A stretch of 64,000 bases of DNA, from the NCBI GenBank assembly GCA_001557505.1, contig LSAX01000001.1:4588001-4652000 (forward strand). The letters are read 5' to 3'. Made by a program: the position numbers and the translations under genes. Position 1 is the stretch's first letter. Each line of letters opens with the position of its first letter. Under the pieces are notes generated by a model. That model made no database searches. It saw only the letters and a list, made by a program, of their open reading frames with translations, and was not told the DNA's origin. Positions 1-12,265 of the stretch are shown one piece after another. The DNA comes from Reticulascus tulasneorum. Its lineage: Eukaryota > Ascomycota > Sordariomycetes > Glomerellales > Reticulascaceae.

Positions 1-2720
1 AAGACCGAAGAGCGGGCCGTCAATGTCAATGACGGCGCCGAGACCACCGGTACCGACATCCTACCTGAGCTCAACCCCGAGGCAGACTTGAAGCAGTTCA
101 AGAAGCTGCACAGATGGGATCCGTATCTCGAAATCGAGAAGCTCGATGCTGTCGATGAAGTTCTCCGAACCGGCGACCTCGAGAAGGAGGCAGCCGTGGA
201 GTCGTCCCTGTTGGTCGATGACTCCCCGTATGCGGAAGTCAGGATTGCTGTAGGTTCACGCCGAGTCTGATTTCATGAAGGATGAATGCTGATTTCGCAG
301 GTCCCGCCAACTGATGACCTCGACATGCCCGTGAACACCATCCGTGCATGGTTCATCGGTGGTATCTTATGCACTGTCGTTGCTGCCTGCAACGTTCTGC
401 TCTTCATGAGACGTGCTCCTATCTCGATCACGGCAACTGTCGTCCAGTTGCTCTCCTACCCGTACGTATCTCTTAGCAGGAAATACGGACTAAGGCGTCT
501 TCATACTGACTCCATCTCCTCAGACTTGGTTGCGGTTGGGCTAGATACATGCCCGAGAAGTCTTTCCGCATTTTCGGCCACGAGATGCATCTTAACCCTG
601 GTCCATTCAACGTCAAGGAGCACACTGTTGTCACCATCATGACAGCTGCCGGTGCGACTGTCAGCTACGCTTTTGATATCTTGCTCGCCCAAGAGATCTT
701 TTACAAGCAGTTTTTCGGGTGAGTAAACGCACTCCTACACCCTACTGCAGGAAGGATTATGCTGACAATCCGCTCTAACAGATGGGGCTTCCAACTCCTT
801 CTCGTCATTTCCACCCAAGCTATGGGTTTCGGTCTGGCTGGAATTCTTCGCCGATTCTTGGTTTGGCCCGCTGCTATGGTGAGTTGTTTCCGATGTTAGC
901 TTTTACGCAGCGAAGTGATTCCTAACGAGAATAGGTTTGGCCATCAACATTGATCACGACCACCGTCATGCACTCGCTACACGATCACCGAGCATCTGAC
1001 CCATCTACCACCAACGGCTGGAAGATCGGTCGTTACCAGTTCTTCCTCATCGTAGCGCTCGCTACGTTCGTGTACGAGTGGATCCCTCAGGTGTTCGCTA
1101 TCTTCCTGCAGGTCTTTACCTTCGTCTGCTGGATCGCTCCAGAGAACGTTATTGTCAACCAACTTTTCGGTGGACAGACGGGTCTTGGACTTCTGCCCAT
1201 CTCCTTCGATTGGTCTATTATTTCCGGTTGGCTCTACAGCCCTCTCCAGGTCCCAGCATTCGCTCTCATGAACGTCGGTGCTGGTCTGATCTTCATGACC
1301 CTCGCTTGCGTCGGTGTCGCATACGGTGGACCGGATATGTTCAAGTATCTCCCAATTGCGTATGTTTTCCCTCTTGCTCGCATATAGATGCCATACTCAC
1401 TTTTCTTCAGTGCCAACGCCAACTTTGATCGTTACGCTCAGCCTTACAACACGAGCCGTGTTCTTACCGTCGACAGGCAGTTCAACGAGGAGGCTTACCT
1501 CGAGTACTCCCCGCTCATTCTTGGCCCGGCTTTCGGTCTTGCCTACGGTCTTGGCTTTGCCGCTCTTATTTCCACCGTTACTCACGTCGCTCTGTTCTAC
1601 GGCTCTGACATCATTGCTCGAACCAAGTCCGCAAAGTCTGATGAGGCTGATGTGCACATGAGACTTATGCGCAAATACAGAGAGGCCCCAGAGTGGTGGT
1701 TCTTGGCCGCCTTCCTTGTCAGCTTCGCCTTCGGCATGATTGCTTGCCAAGTTTGGGATACTCACTTGACCTGGTGGGCATACATCCTCTGCATTCTCAT
1801 TGCAGTCTTCTTCATTCTTCCCGTCGGTATTATTCAGGCGATTACCAACCAGCAAGCTGGTCTTAACATCGTCACCGAGATGATTATTGGTTACATGTGA
1901 GTATTCTTATTTCCCACCTATCATAATCTTTTACTGACTATGACACTCTAGGCAACCTGGCCGACCCATCGCCATGATGATGTTCAAGAGCTGGGGTTAT
2001 ATGACTTGCGCCAACGGTCTTTCATACGTCCAGGACATGAAGATCGGCCATTACATGAAGATCCCGCCACGAACTGTGTTCGCTGCCCAGTTTTTCGCCG
2101 TCGTCTGGCTTTCCATTGTTCAGACTGCCGCTTACAACTTCATCCGTGGTAACATCGAGGGTATCTGCACTACTACCCAGGCTCAAGGCTTGACTTGCCC
2201 GCACGCGCGAACTTTCTATAACGCCAGTGTCATTTGGGGTGTTATTGGACCCGCAAAGATGTTCGGAGCCGGAGCCATCTACTCGTGGTGCAATTGGTTC
2301 TGGCTGATCGGTTTCGGCACGACTGTCGTCCACTGGCTGCTTGCACGAAAGTACCCCCGCAGCTTCCTCAGATATGTTTTCCTGCCCGCCTTCTACGGCG
2401 CTGCCGGTATGATCCCACCTGCTACCGTATGGTACCTTGGTCAGTGGGTCATCGTTGGTCTTATCTTCAACTGGTGGATCAAGCGCAAGTATACCGGCTG
2501 GTGGTCTCGTTACAACTACGTCCTCTCCGGTGCCCTCGATATCGGCACTGCTATCTGCGTCGTTCTTGTTGGTATGGGTCTAGGCTTGGGTAACGCCGCG
2601 TTCCCAGACTGGTGGGGCAACACAGTGCCCTTCCTTAACCTGGACAGCGATGGAGCCGCTGTTACCAAGATCCTTCCCGATGACGGAGTATCGTTCATTG
2701 GACCAGCGACTTGGATCTAG
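1..2720 (+). CDS. Oligopeptide transporter, OPT family (5' truncated by window edge)
   Basis: Plasma-membrane proton-coupled uptake carrier for small peptides (OPT family, inferred). Proposed exons: <1-249, 301-461, 524-718, 782-878, 935-1359, 1411-1896, 1952-2720. All six introns are GT-AG, 51-63 bp, and the frame stays open through every junction, giving 793 visible residues of a family that usually has about 800-900. The visible start is acidic and cytosolic. Exon 2 then has the family block DDLDMPVNTIRAW, exon 3 has YPLG and the hallmark NPGPFNVKEH, and exon 7 has GYMTCANGLSYVQDMKIGHYMKIPPR. Many hydrophobic segments follow. The stop TAG is at 2718-2720. The start codon lies upstream of the window. 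Confidence in the family is high; the substrate (peptide, glutathione or metal chelate) cannot be told from sequence. Confidence 0.93.
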
Positions 2721-5380
2721 GAGGTCTACGGGTCTTTGAGGCATGCGAGGCGTCAATGAATGCATCCCGCATTGTTTGAGAGCCTGCGATAGATATGGAG
2801 GATTGGTTCATTGCCGATGGCTTCTACTCTGTAACTAGTCATCATCGCCTATGGGGATGGAGAGGCGCCTAGCCAGTCTGACTAGTTGAGAGGGAGAAGG
2901 TGGCGGTTTTCCTGTTCATCTCTACGAAGTACATACTAGTGAAAATTTACGCAATATTCCCCCCCGCATCGAGACCAGTACTCCTACAGTAGTCCCAGTG
3001 AATAAAGATACGTAGTAGATAGTGCTCATCATCGTTCCAATGGTGCCAATATACAGTGTTCCACCCGAGGGACTCTGTGGCGCAAAGCACATGTTAGTTA
3101 ATCGCTATTTTCAAAAGTACCATACGTTGTTGCATCGTTCCATGCAACCCCCGTCATTGTGGGGCTAGGCCGTCAGCGATAAGAACCAGGCCACTGAGAA
3201 GCAACAATTCAAGGGTCAACCTGCATAGATTGCTGCCCTTTTGTCTGCGGGCGACAACGACTAGGTGGTTTGAGAATTTGGGGTGGAGAATCCCAATCGG
3301 TGTGGGTTAAGCATAAGTTCCAGCAGGGCATCCAGGGTACTGGTGCATTGAAGGGTGGTTCCATTCTTCTAGTGCGATTCGGTGACGCGAGCCCACATTC
3401 CGGTCCTCACTTTCATCTCACTCCTGTTAAGTACATATCTCTCTCCAGAAACACATACTATGGTATACTACGTAGTACTCCGATAATTGGCACCGATAAC
3501 TTCGTAATATGTGTTACAGTACATGGCCGCATAGCAATCTGATTAGTGATTGTACTGTATTGTCCTCCAGAGCAACATCAACACACGTGATCCGAAGGCC
3601 AGTCAGCGAACGGCCAATTCCATTCAAGTTGACTACACTAGGACGTGTAATTTCCCAGCATCCTCAATCATCAACCTCGAACATCGGGATGGAAGATGTT
3701 TGAAATCACCATTCTTTCCTATCGAACAAGTTCCGTAGGGTTGAAGGCTTGGAACCGAACTTCAACGAGACAACGGATGCCTCAGTTTAAGATATCTTCA
3801 AAGGAATCTCCCGCTCTGATCAATGAGCATCAGCGCTCTAATATGAGCACATTGCGCGACATACTCGGCTCAGAAGGGGCTGATCCCATGAATACTCAAG
3901 TTCGGTCTTGTTCCTCTTGCAGTGCCTTCCGGCACCTCATGGTCTCAGTTTTGGTAGCAGCTTCATGATTCGTTCAGTTCAGACTCTGTGACTCGGTGAC
4001 TCGGCTGGAAGAAGGCGGAGAATGTGTGTGCCCGGTTCTATGTGGTATTCGGCCTGGGCAGGCCGCACATGTCCCAGCGAGCCTAGCTGGACCATCTGAC
4101 TCCAAATTCCCATTGAGACTACCGAAAACAATGCTTTAACTCTTTCAAACTCGTGCGTTTGGATGGTCGTTCTTTTGTATTTAGTTTGGCTACAGCCAGA
4201 GGCTCTCGCAACAAGTCAAACTGCATCGACACATCAAATACTACAAACAATCCTCCTGGGGGCTGGTTGTTCCAAGGCTCCTACGCACCCCACAAGCTCT
4301 AAAATTATTCGTTATCGATACAATCCACTGATTATGGGCCGTGAAGATGGCAGATCACGAGATTGAGAAGAATGGAGGGCCTAAGAATCCAGCAGCCTCC
4401 CTAAGCTGGCCAGAACCTAGTAGTAAAGATGATCTCCCTGCTGGTGGGAGCAACGGAACCATGTCACCTCAACTAGATGCAATGATGACGACTCATATAA
4501 ATTAACACTAGTCCAGACGCTCGCTCATCTGACGACATCTGACGGATTAAAGTATCGAAGATCCTTCAGGAATCATGGTTTCTACCACGCATGACACATT
4601 AACAATGCACCTAACTGAGAGAATTGTAGACGAAGTGAAAAGCATTGAGATACACTTAGGAGTAGAACAGTTACATCTTTGTTCCATTTAGTAGATCATG
4701 TGGTCCTTTTCATTCCTTCAATCCTGGAAATCTAAACTTTGAGCCCCTCTAGCCTCGCCGGGCTGATGAGGAAATAGCAGTCAATTGTACACATGCAAAC
4801 TGCATTTCAGTCAACCCGGAAAGTGTCGAATGCAGCGTTTTGATTGTTACTAAACGAGTCAGCCGCTAAAGCACCGACCATCAAGCTGGATGCGTATGTA
4901 CACGAGGGGCTGAAAAGGATCCCCCGCATTTAAGGCGCCGAACAATACGATGCGTAGGAAGCTTGGCCGGCGATCAGAATGGGGTAGTTATCCGCCGATA
5001 TTACCTGCAGCTCGTATCGGTCTTACCTGGAAGACTCCCGTGACCGTTTGCAGCACAAGATATCCACGGTTCATATACACCGCCCCTCGTATTCCTCATT
5101 CTTATGACATGAGAAAAACGACCGTGTTGCCCTGGGACGCAGAAAAGAACGGGACCGCGGATTAAAAAGATGGGGGTCGGAGACTTCGATCACTGGAGTT
5201 TGGTATCGTGTAAGGCTAAGAGCGGGACAGATCGGCACTTGTGACCTGGATTGGTGTGGGTTATGTTGCTATTCTCATCAACAAGCTTCCAGACGACACC
5301 TGAGATCGCAGAAGGGATGATAATAATAGGGTTGGTAGGTCGGACTCGTTGAAAATTTGCCGAGGGCTGCAAGACAATAA
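2721..5380. other. Intergenic region without recognisable genes
   Basis: This stretch follows the OPT transporter and precedes the Bys1-like gene. Its open frames are short (90 codons or fewer), lack plausible signal or domain sequence, and do not join across splice signals into anything I recognise. It contains one exact TACTACGTAGTA palindrome (3466-3477) and a half site near 3009-3018. The first 200-300 bases probably include the OPT 3' UTR and terminator. I see no transposon ends or long repeats. Confidence 0.5.
3466..3477. repeat. TACTACGTAGTA palindrome, copy 1
   Basis: Perfect 12-bp palindrome in the OPT/Bys1 intergenic region. The same 12-mer occurs at 12643-12654 and 23274-23285. 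It is read directly from the sequence; its function is unknown. Confidence 0.8.
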
Positions 5381-5381
5381 G

Positions 5382-5388
5382 TATATAA
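5382..5388 (+). promoter_or_regulatory. TATA box of the Bys1-like gene
   Basis: TATATAA lies 133 bp upstream of the ATG at 5521, a normal spacing for a fungal TATA promoter with a short leader. The following leader is CA-rich, as is common for highly expressed fungal secreted-protein genes. Confidence 0.6.
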
Positions 5389-5520
5389 GTCAACTGTCCT
5401 ACCCAGCCCTACTACCGACAGTCATTAGAAAGGAAACCATCCAACACATCTGTCCAATATACCAAGACCATCCAAATCAATCATCTAACTCATACATTGA
5501 GGCCCATAAACCTGATCAGT

Positions 5521-5991
5521 ATGCACAAGTCCATCTTCCTACTCTTCAGCGCTGCTGCTGCTGCCCCATTCACGTCGGCCCTGGGTAAGGCCAAGGTCGT
5601 CAACAACTGCAACTTCGAAGTCACCGTCTGGTCTGTCGGTGGAACCGTCGAAGGAAACTGGCAGCTCAGCCCCAAGGCCGGTTACTACGCCCAAGAATTC
5701 AATAGAGATCCTGTCAGCGGCGGCAAGGCCCTCAAGATCACCCGTGCCCGTGACGGTCTTTACACGGGTGCTCCGCAGACCATCTTCTCATACAGTCTGG
5801 ATGGTGCAAATGTCTGGTACGACTTGAGCAGCGTGTTCGGAAATGTCTTCACTGGCAGCAAGCTTGTTGAGAAAAGCACGGAGGCCTCGTGCCCTTCCAT
5901 TGTCTGGCCCAATGGCACACCGCCTGCGGGTAGCCAGGTCAAGGTATGCACGTCGTCGAAGGATGTGGTCCTTACACTTTGTGCCGCTTGA
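5521..5991 (+). CDS. Secreted Bys1/CetA family (thaumatin-like) protein
   Basis: Single-exon gene for 156 residues, starting at the ATG at 5521. An upstream in-frame TTG is not a likely start because the ATG is followed directly by a good signal peptide (MHKSIFLLFSAAAAA, cleavage expected near residue 20-22). The mature part begins KAKVVNNCNF and continues with EVTVWSVGG, which matches the small fungal Bys1 family (Blastomyces yeast-phase-specific protein, Aspergillus CetA, weakly thaumatin-like). Four cysteines (one early, three in the last third) could form two disulfides, and the protein ends in LTLCAA. The family is extracellular or wall-associated, often linked to germination or cell-shape change, with no defined biochemical activity. 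Gene and family are secure; the role is not known. Confidence 0.85.
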   Translation: MHKSIFLLFSAAAAAPFTSALGKAKVVNNCNFEVTVWSVGGTVEGNWQLSPKAGYYAQEFNRDPVSGGKALKITRARDGLYTGAPQTIFSYSLDGANVWYDLSSVFGNVFTGSKLVEKSTEASCPSIVWPNGTPPAGSQVKVCTSSKDVVLTLCAA

Positions 5992-7500
5992 GGTTGGAAA
6001 ACAGTATAAATGAATGTCTCACTCGGCAAGGAGGACATGGAGGTGAAGAGAAATGAGATCAGTCAGTAGGAGGGGCAGAGGTGGATTGTAACTAAGACAG
6101 TAATGTTTAGCACATAATCAATTGTTCATACAACCTGATTCCAAACTGTGAAGGTCAGCCGTAATATAGCACATACCAGCATTGTATTTCCATATCCACC
6201 ACTAGAGGCCATGTGGATAAACGCCACGAAATGTATGCGTTACAAAACTGCTCTAGTTGGCCGTTCAGACTGTTACACCTTCTGTTTTTGTTTCATTGCT
6301 CTCACTCGTCTTCCCAACTCAATTAATGCAGATCCTTAGCTTGATATTCTCGTGTATTTATACACTGAATATTGGTCCTCTTGTATCTAAAAGCTCTCTC
6401 AAGACTTCAGGTTTCCTTGCGACAGTTGTATATGCTGTAGATTCGCCGCAAAGTTCGTAGGCATGTTAAAGCGGATAATAAGGCTGCGACTCTGAGTCCC
6501 AATCGCGCCGCTTAAGGGTTTAGGAAGAGAGACCAAAAACCTGCCCTGAAAGCGTTGGTTGGGTATGAGCCTGATGTGTCAAATCCAGAACAAAACGCTC
6601 CCACGTATGCCGCGTCTCACCGAAGCAGGCTATCCTTGAAGGCAACCAGACACTAAGCCCCTCTTAGCTTTCGCCCTCGGGCCATTTGGTTTTCGGTTCC
6701 TATTCCAAGTGCATTTCGTAGCTCTCGGATGTTTCCGAGTACTTCGGCCGACTTGTCGTAAATGGGCGTTTTCCAGTGCGAAGACGGGTCCAAGGCTGGG
6801 GATGTAGAGGCCCACTTCCGATTTGCGCTCTGACGATAATCTGCAAGTGGCCGCCATTATGCTGCCGCGCTGGGGAGCGTCCTAAGAAGTAGGCGAGTAA
6901 TAATATTTGAGGCTGAAGGATAAGTCAGCTGGTGAGCTGCTTCTTGGTGGATTTTCCACATCAGCTGGGGCTTTGGAAGTGTGATGCGGATCCAGGAACG
7001 CAAGGGGAATGTGCCCACCAAGCCACTTACCAACATCGACCAATTAGTAGTCCGTGCCTTGCACCATATAAGCGCCCGAACTGCGCACCACATGCACCTA
7101 TCTGCCTTATATTGACAGAGCCATTATTGTCGTCGTTGCCACGAATGATGGGTTAGACCACGCTAAGACGCCATGGGGATGTGTACCTCGTTTCCGCTTT
7201 GGGGTACCATTGACTGGGTAGGTAGGTACGGGAAATACGCTGGCCCAATTATTTACCCCGTGTGATGATTATTTGGTTGTACAGCAAAATCCACCTTTTG
7301 ATATTGCCTGGGGCTGAGCTTGAAGGCTCGCGCTATTGATCGCCCATGCTACACTAGCCTCCCAGCTGAGCCAAGCTTGAACTACGCCATGCCCTTTCTC
7401 CGCATTAAACCTCAGTATAACCTCCAGGTGGTAAGGCTACACTAAACCCGGGCGACAAGAGGCTCAAGTGCTTGAGGAGTTCGTCTAGACGCCGTACGCG
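5992..7500. other. Intergenic region without recognisable genes
   Basis: This 1.5 kb lies between the Bys1-like and phospholipase A2-like genes, both on the + strand. It includes the 3' flank of the first and the promoter of the second. Short open frames on both strands (up to about 78 codons) lack signal peptides or recognisable motifs and look random. No notable repeats were seen apart from short GGTA tandems near 7211. Confidence 0.5.
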
Positions 7501-7502
7501 TG

Positions 7503-7509
7503 TATATAA
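7503..7509 (+). promoter_or_regulatory. TATA box of the phospholipase A2-like gene
   Basis: TATATAA lies 147 bp upstream of the proposed ATG at 7650, followed by a TC-rich leader. Position and sequence fit a TATA-driven promoter for the secreted protein gene that follows. Confidence 0.55.
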
Positions 7510-7649
7510 GAGGAACACGAATGCATCGCTGTAGGACTTACATCTTCGACTAGATCTCCTGCACGTTTTCTAACTTCTCTTGGAATTCAATACCGAGAAG
7601 ATTTTCGTTGACTGATCGATTTCCACTAACACTTGTCATTGTCTTTAGA

Positions 7650-9718
7650 ATGGTGCATCCTCATTCCATGATGACCCGCATTTGCATGCTCGGTGCCATT
7701 TTGTTGTATTCTCAGACAGCTCAAGCTGGTTGTAATGCCGACAACTGCGCCCGAGCCGTAACGGGCACTCGCCGTGGAGAGCCCCAAATCGCAAGTGCCA
7801 GGGCAGATTGCAGCAGCTTTCTAGCTACTACCGTCCTGGCAGATGCCGTGTAAGATCCCAGCTGCAGGGGTATGTCTTCTCCACCTAGCTCAAGACTGAC
7901 GATGATCTGGTAGAACAATCACTGTAGCAGAGGCTCTTCCAACCTCGACCTCTAACCTACCATCGGCGTCCTCAATCCCTTGGTATGCCTCAACATGCAA
8001 AGAGGCAAAGAGGTATTCCAGTGCATGCTCATGTTGGGGGGTCACTGGCGCCCTGGTCACGGTCACTCCTGTGAGTTCTTAAATAGGAATTATTGCAGAT
8101 TCTATCTGAGGCGGAGCTAATATTAGTTCGGTTAGACCTCCACTGTCGTGGCTACAGCTCCACCTGAACCAACCGGTCCAATTACCCCATATGAGCCCGA
8201 GATCCCTGAGTCCTATGAGGAATGTGCATTCGATCCGGAGTCGACAGCGCCTTTCGTACGTTCATGCCCTCGATCATTGCTTGTTGAAGTCTAACAAATC
8301 TGCAGCAAGTGGCTGACCCCAATACGGGTCTTCCTATCATCAAGAACGGTACCCTTGCCAAGGTGGTGGAATACGTTCCAGAAGGGTACACCCCTCCGAC
8401 GTACAAGACATCGAAGCCCCCAGGAGTTTCAAATGGGTAATACATCTGCCACTGAAATTTGAAAATGTGAGGTTGACTTATCAAACAGGCAATATGATCT
8501 TGTTCTGGAAGATGGGGGACAGATATTCTTTCTAGCGATCTACAAGTCTGGAAAGATTGGATTTGTCGCCGCAAGGTAAATGCTTGCCGAGATCCATTGA
8601 GGAACAGGGTCGTTTGCTAATCTTGAGTTTAGTTCCAACGGGCAAGTATATATCCCAGAGGGCGGCGACAGCTACATCACTTCTGCTTTCACCTTTACAT
8701 GTGAAGGCCGCATGACGGCGGGGATATTGGGCGGCGCAGAGCTCTTCTTCCTCATCACCGATGACAAGAGAGTCAGGGCATCCACAGTGCGCCCAGCCAA
8801 ACTACGTCGAGATATCCCAGTACCGGAGGGCTTCCTCATCATCCCCAGTTCGCGGCCAACGCTGCCTTCTCGCGACCGTTGCTTCCCCGGACAGACACCC
8901 GTATCAAAGGGCATTACTCCTTCCACTAACGGCTGCGGACCTGAAGGTGGCTTCCACGGCTACGATTTGGTGCCTGATTTCAATTTTGGAACGTGTTGTG
9001 ATGCCCATGACACATGTTTTGGCACATGCTCAGACACCTTCTCATCATGCAACAATGACTTCCTATCTTGTGCAATTAGCCATTGCATAGCCGATTTCTT
9101 TCTCTTACCACCGCTGGCTCTTGCTTGTTCAAACATTGCTGTCTTTTTCTACGGTGCCATCTCGATAGGAGGAGGCAGCGCCTTCAAAGCTGCGACGGAA
9201 AAGCACTGTGAATGCAAATGCGAAGATGCAGCCTTGACGGCCTGTGATGACAAATGCATTGACACAAACAACGATTCGGAGAACTGTGGGCAGTGTTTCT
9301 TCCATGTAAGTAATCAAATCCGCTTTGTCTCCATGTTTGGGCTGCCGCTGACGAAGTCTCCAAGTGTCCCTCTGGATCCTGCACAAATGGTGCTTGCTCT
9401 TTCGACTCCTGCACTGGGAGTGTCTGTGGTGCCTTTGGATCCTGCGGACCTGGCGGCTCCTGTGTCTGTGGCTCTACGAGCAGTGGGCAGGGCTTCTGTG
9501 TCAATGGTGACACCCCTTGTTCTGGCCTTGCTGATTGCGGCTCCAACACAGACTGTCCTCTAGGAAGCGTCTGCGCCGTGGGCTCCTGCTGTCAGCGTAA
9601 TGTCTGTGTTGCGACTGACTTCTGTGGCGGCTTCATCGAGAAGCGAGGCTTAGTTGGAGCGACATTTGCGGATCCAGGACTTTTGATCAGTGACAATACT
9701 ACAGCAAAACTGTTTTGA
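7650..9718 (+). CDS. Secreted phospholipase A2-like protein with cysteine-rich tail
   Basis: Reconstructed exons: 7650-7849, 7914-8070, 8136-8255, 8306-8436, 8489-8575, 8633-9305, 9365-9718 (1722 nt, 573 residues). All introns are GT-AG, 50-65 bp, and the phases agree at every junction. A signal peptide ends AQAG near residue 23. Residues 24-120 carry the DNCARAV...C..F and W-Y-A-S-T-C motifs common at the N termini of large fungal secreted proteins. Residues 205-310 resemble the adhesin-like modules that follow them. Residues 314-430 form a phospholipase A2 domain: the calcium-loop NGCGPEGG near 331, then CCDAHDTC with the catalytic His357-Asp358 pair. A short hydrophobic stretch (about 380-410) follows. 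From 424 on the protein is cysteine-rich, with CIDTNNDSENCGQC and repeated C-x-G-x-C units as in Stig1/EGF-like modules. Expected to be extracellular, hydrolysing the sn-2 ester of phospholipids; activity is untested. Confidence 0.85.
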
Positions 9719-11700
9719 TCTCGTGCCATACACACGACAGCTAGGGGGCAGCCGAAGGCAAAGCAGGGCAAACAGACAGTGGACGGCCGGCACGTGCTGT
9801 GACGACAACTCATGTCCACGATATCAGTCATGAGATTTTTAGGAGACTAGAGTAGAGAATGGCTACAATATTATCGTGATAACAGGTCAAGTGAATTAGA
9901 TTGCGTGCGAAACGTATTTGATCGGAGTCATATGGTCATATTGGAGAGCAAGTGATCTGCCCAGACCCCATTATGTGCTATATTTTTTGCATCATTATGC
10001 GTACAGAGTCGGCACTGGAATCGAGACACGGTTGTCAACGCTAGTCATGCATTTATTCCTGATAAATATTAACGCCCTTAATGGAATTGTCAACAGCATG
10101 ACTGATAGCCACGTGCAAGTCAGCCTCTTGGCTCAAATTATTACATACGTACCATGGTCTGCGTCCTCTCGGCCATTGCCATCGCCAAGCATTCCCGATG
10201 AGGCATGAACGCCACCCCATTTTGAGAATTCTTAGCGACGGCCTGGGGCATTGGATACCCGAACCAAATTTCGGCCAGGTGGACTTGACATCTACATTTC
10301 CGGAACGATGGTCCATAATATCACGCGTCTCGGGAGGCTGGATCAGATGCTGATAGAACTTTGCATTCGGTCAGATTTGGTGCTTATCACGAGCTACGGT
10401 ATCTCGCTCAGCAATCAGCGCTTCATAGCTTGGGGGTCGTGAGTTGTCGATGGCTGTTAATGGCAGCGGCCAAGCAGACTCGTGGGATAGATAGCAAAGT
10501 GCTAGTAAGAAGTTCGAGAAATCTATCCCCCGCAGGAAAGCTCAGAACGAGAGACGGATGAAGTCGCCCAACAGTTGTCGCAGAAGCACCCGTGCCGAGA
10601 CAACGGGCGTTCCCATGGTTCTAAGATTGCCTGGAGCTAGGAAACAATTCTAGCAATATCATCTGAAATGTTAGAAGTGAATCGAGAACTGCCATCACTG
10701 TTTCCCCTTGGATAGACGCTTTGTGCACAATGAACCACTTATGCCTTTCTCCTGGGACCGAACAAATTTCTATCACGGCTGTGCAAATGCAACCCCCTTC
10801 CCACGAACCTATCACAGTCTTTCAAATCGTCGAGATTTTTAGTGCCCTATGCACTCTCCCTTATTTTGTCTTACCTAAAGTGCGGGTCGAAGTGCGGCCA
10901 AGCTAAAATTGGCTGTCCAAGACCCTTCCTCAAAGCCATCAGCCACCGCCAGCCAACCTAGTTAATCATTTTCGCGGGTTCTCAAGTGCATCCACGGCCT
11001 CCCATTGCCGGTGGTGGCTTGTAAGCGAAACGGCTAGACATAGGTCAGGTTTTTCGGACATCAAGACACGGCCATGCGGCTGAAGAAGGGCGACTCATCG
11101 GCCCAATCCCTTGACTTCAAAAGCGCCACCAAGATATGATCGAGGGTCTTGGCGCATTCTTGCCCTCGAAGAACTACCTTATTGGACAGTTTCCCACCAG
11201 CCTACTTATCTCCGAAACCCCTGCCCAAGTATGCCAACAAGCGGCGGCTGTTCAGCCTTCATTAAGGGGCCGCAGCTGGCGATGGCTGCGGTCTGGAAGC
11301 CATTGTAATATAATCTGTCGACCAGTTGCAGAGAACCTTATCCCAAGCCGCCGGCCTGGACCTGAAATTTGACTTGGCCCTGAGATATCAAATGCCAGGA
11401 TACGGGCTGGTGCAGCCCTGCCTGTTGTCGGAGATCACCTAGCAAAGCTTAGCAGCTTCCATAGGGCTGGGACTCAACTGCCTTGGCTGCGTTTGTCTGC
11501 CTTGGATGTCTCAGGGGGTCGAGATTGCTGGAATGCCATGATGGCTTCCCGCCCTTACTTAAAGACGCGATCTTCTCTTTGTCATTCTGCACGCGACTCA
11601 CTCAAGTATCTGACAGATAACCACGGCTTTCCTTGATCTCTGACGACCTTTCTTCCAAGCTATTCTCTCTCCGAGCTCCTTAAAGCATCAATCTCTGTTC
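9719..11700. other. Intergenic region without recognisable genes
   Basis: This 2 kb lies between the phospholipase A2-like gene and the GPI-anchored protein gene. It should hold the 3' flank of the former and the promoter of the latter; the 5' leader near 11580-11710 is pyrimidine- and CA-rich, and there is a TTACTTAAAG TATA-like stretch near 11556. Open frames in this region are 96 codons or shorter and show no domain or secretion signal. No tandem repeats or mobile-element ends were seen. Confidence 0.5.
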
Positions 11701-11710
11701 AATCATCACT

Positions 11711-12265
11711 ATGCTCTCCAAGATTGCCATCACCGGTCTGCTGGCCACCTCAGTGGCGGCTTATATCGACCCCCACCGTCTCATTGCTCGCCAAACCGAT
11801 GCCCCAGAGATTGACGGAGACTGTCTCAGTGCTATCCTCGACGTCGCAGCAGATGCACCAGCCGCACCGCCGGCAATCGTAGAAGTCATGACAAGTTTCT
11901 TCATGACAGCTACGGGTTCCATCGATTACCAGTGCGGATGGCAGACCAACCTACCTTCTAGCCTTGTCGACGACTGGTACGACTACCAGAGCGAGGTGAT
12001 GTCGTGGTTCACCGCACACGAGAGCGAACTTAGCAGTGCATTAGCACAATGCCCTGCCGACTACTCGAGCAGCGTTGGTGCTTGCACGAAGACAATCGAC
12101 GGATTTCCCGCCCCGGCCGATGCTAAACCTACCGATGGCTCTGGCTCTGGCTCTGGCTCTGGCGGCAGCACAAACTCGCCCAACGCCGCGCCAATGCAGA
12201 CCGGCTACGTTGCTGTTGCCGCTGCCGCTGCAGCAGGATTCCTCGGTGTCGTTGCCGTGCTATAA
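11711..12265 (+). CDS. GPI-anchored small secreted protein, function unknown
   Basis: Single-exon gene for 184 residues. The N-terminal signal peptide (MLSKIAITGLLATSVAA) is followed by a 115-residue globular part with four cysteines (C38, C75, C114, C123), a Ser-Gly linker encoded by tandem GGCTCT units, a small-residue stretch suitable for a GPI omega site (near GGSTNS/NSPNAA), and a C-terminal hydrophobic tail GYVAVAAAAAAGFLGVVAVL ending the protein. That is the classic GPI-anchor layout, so surface or wall attachment is inferred. The DC...PPA core resembles proteins annotated in plant pathogens as infection-structure-specific, which have no known biochemistry. It is the third secreted-protein gene in a row on this strand. 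Confidence 0.8.
   Translation: MLSKIAITGLLATSVAAYIDPHRLIARQTDAPEIDGDCLSAILDVAADAPAAPPAIVEVMTSFFMTATGSIDYQCGWQTNLPSSLVDDWYDYQSEVMSWFTAHESELSSALAQCPADYSSSVGACTKTIDGFPAPADAKPTDGSGSGSGSGGSTNSPNAAPMQTGYVAVAAAAAAGFLGVVAVL
12138..12163 (+). repeat. In-frame GGCTCT tandem repeat (Ser-Gly linker)
   Basis: Four tandem 6-bp units encode alternating Gly-Ser between the globular domain and the GPI signal of the preceding protein. Such repeats vary in length between strains by slippage. Confidence 0.8.
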
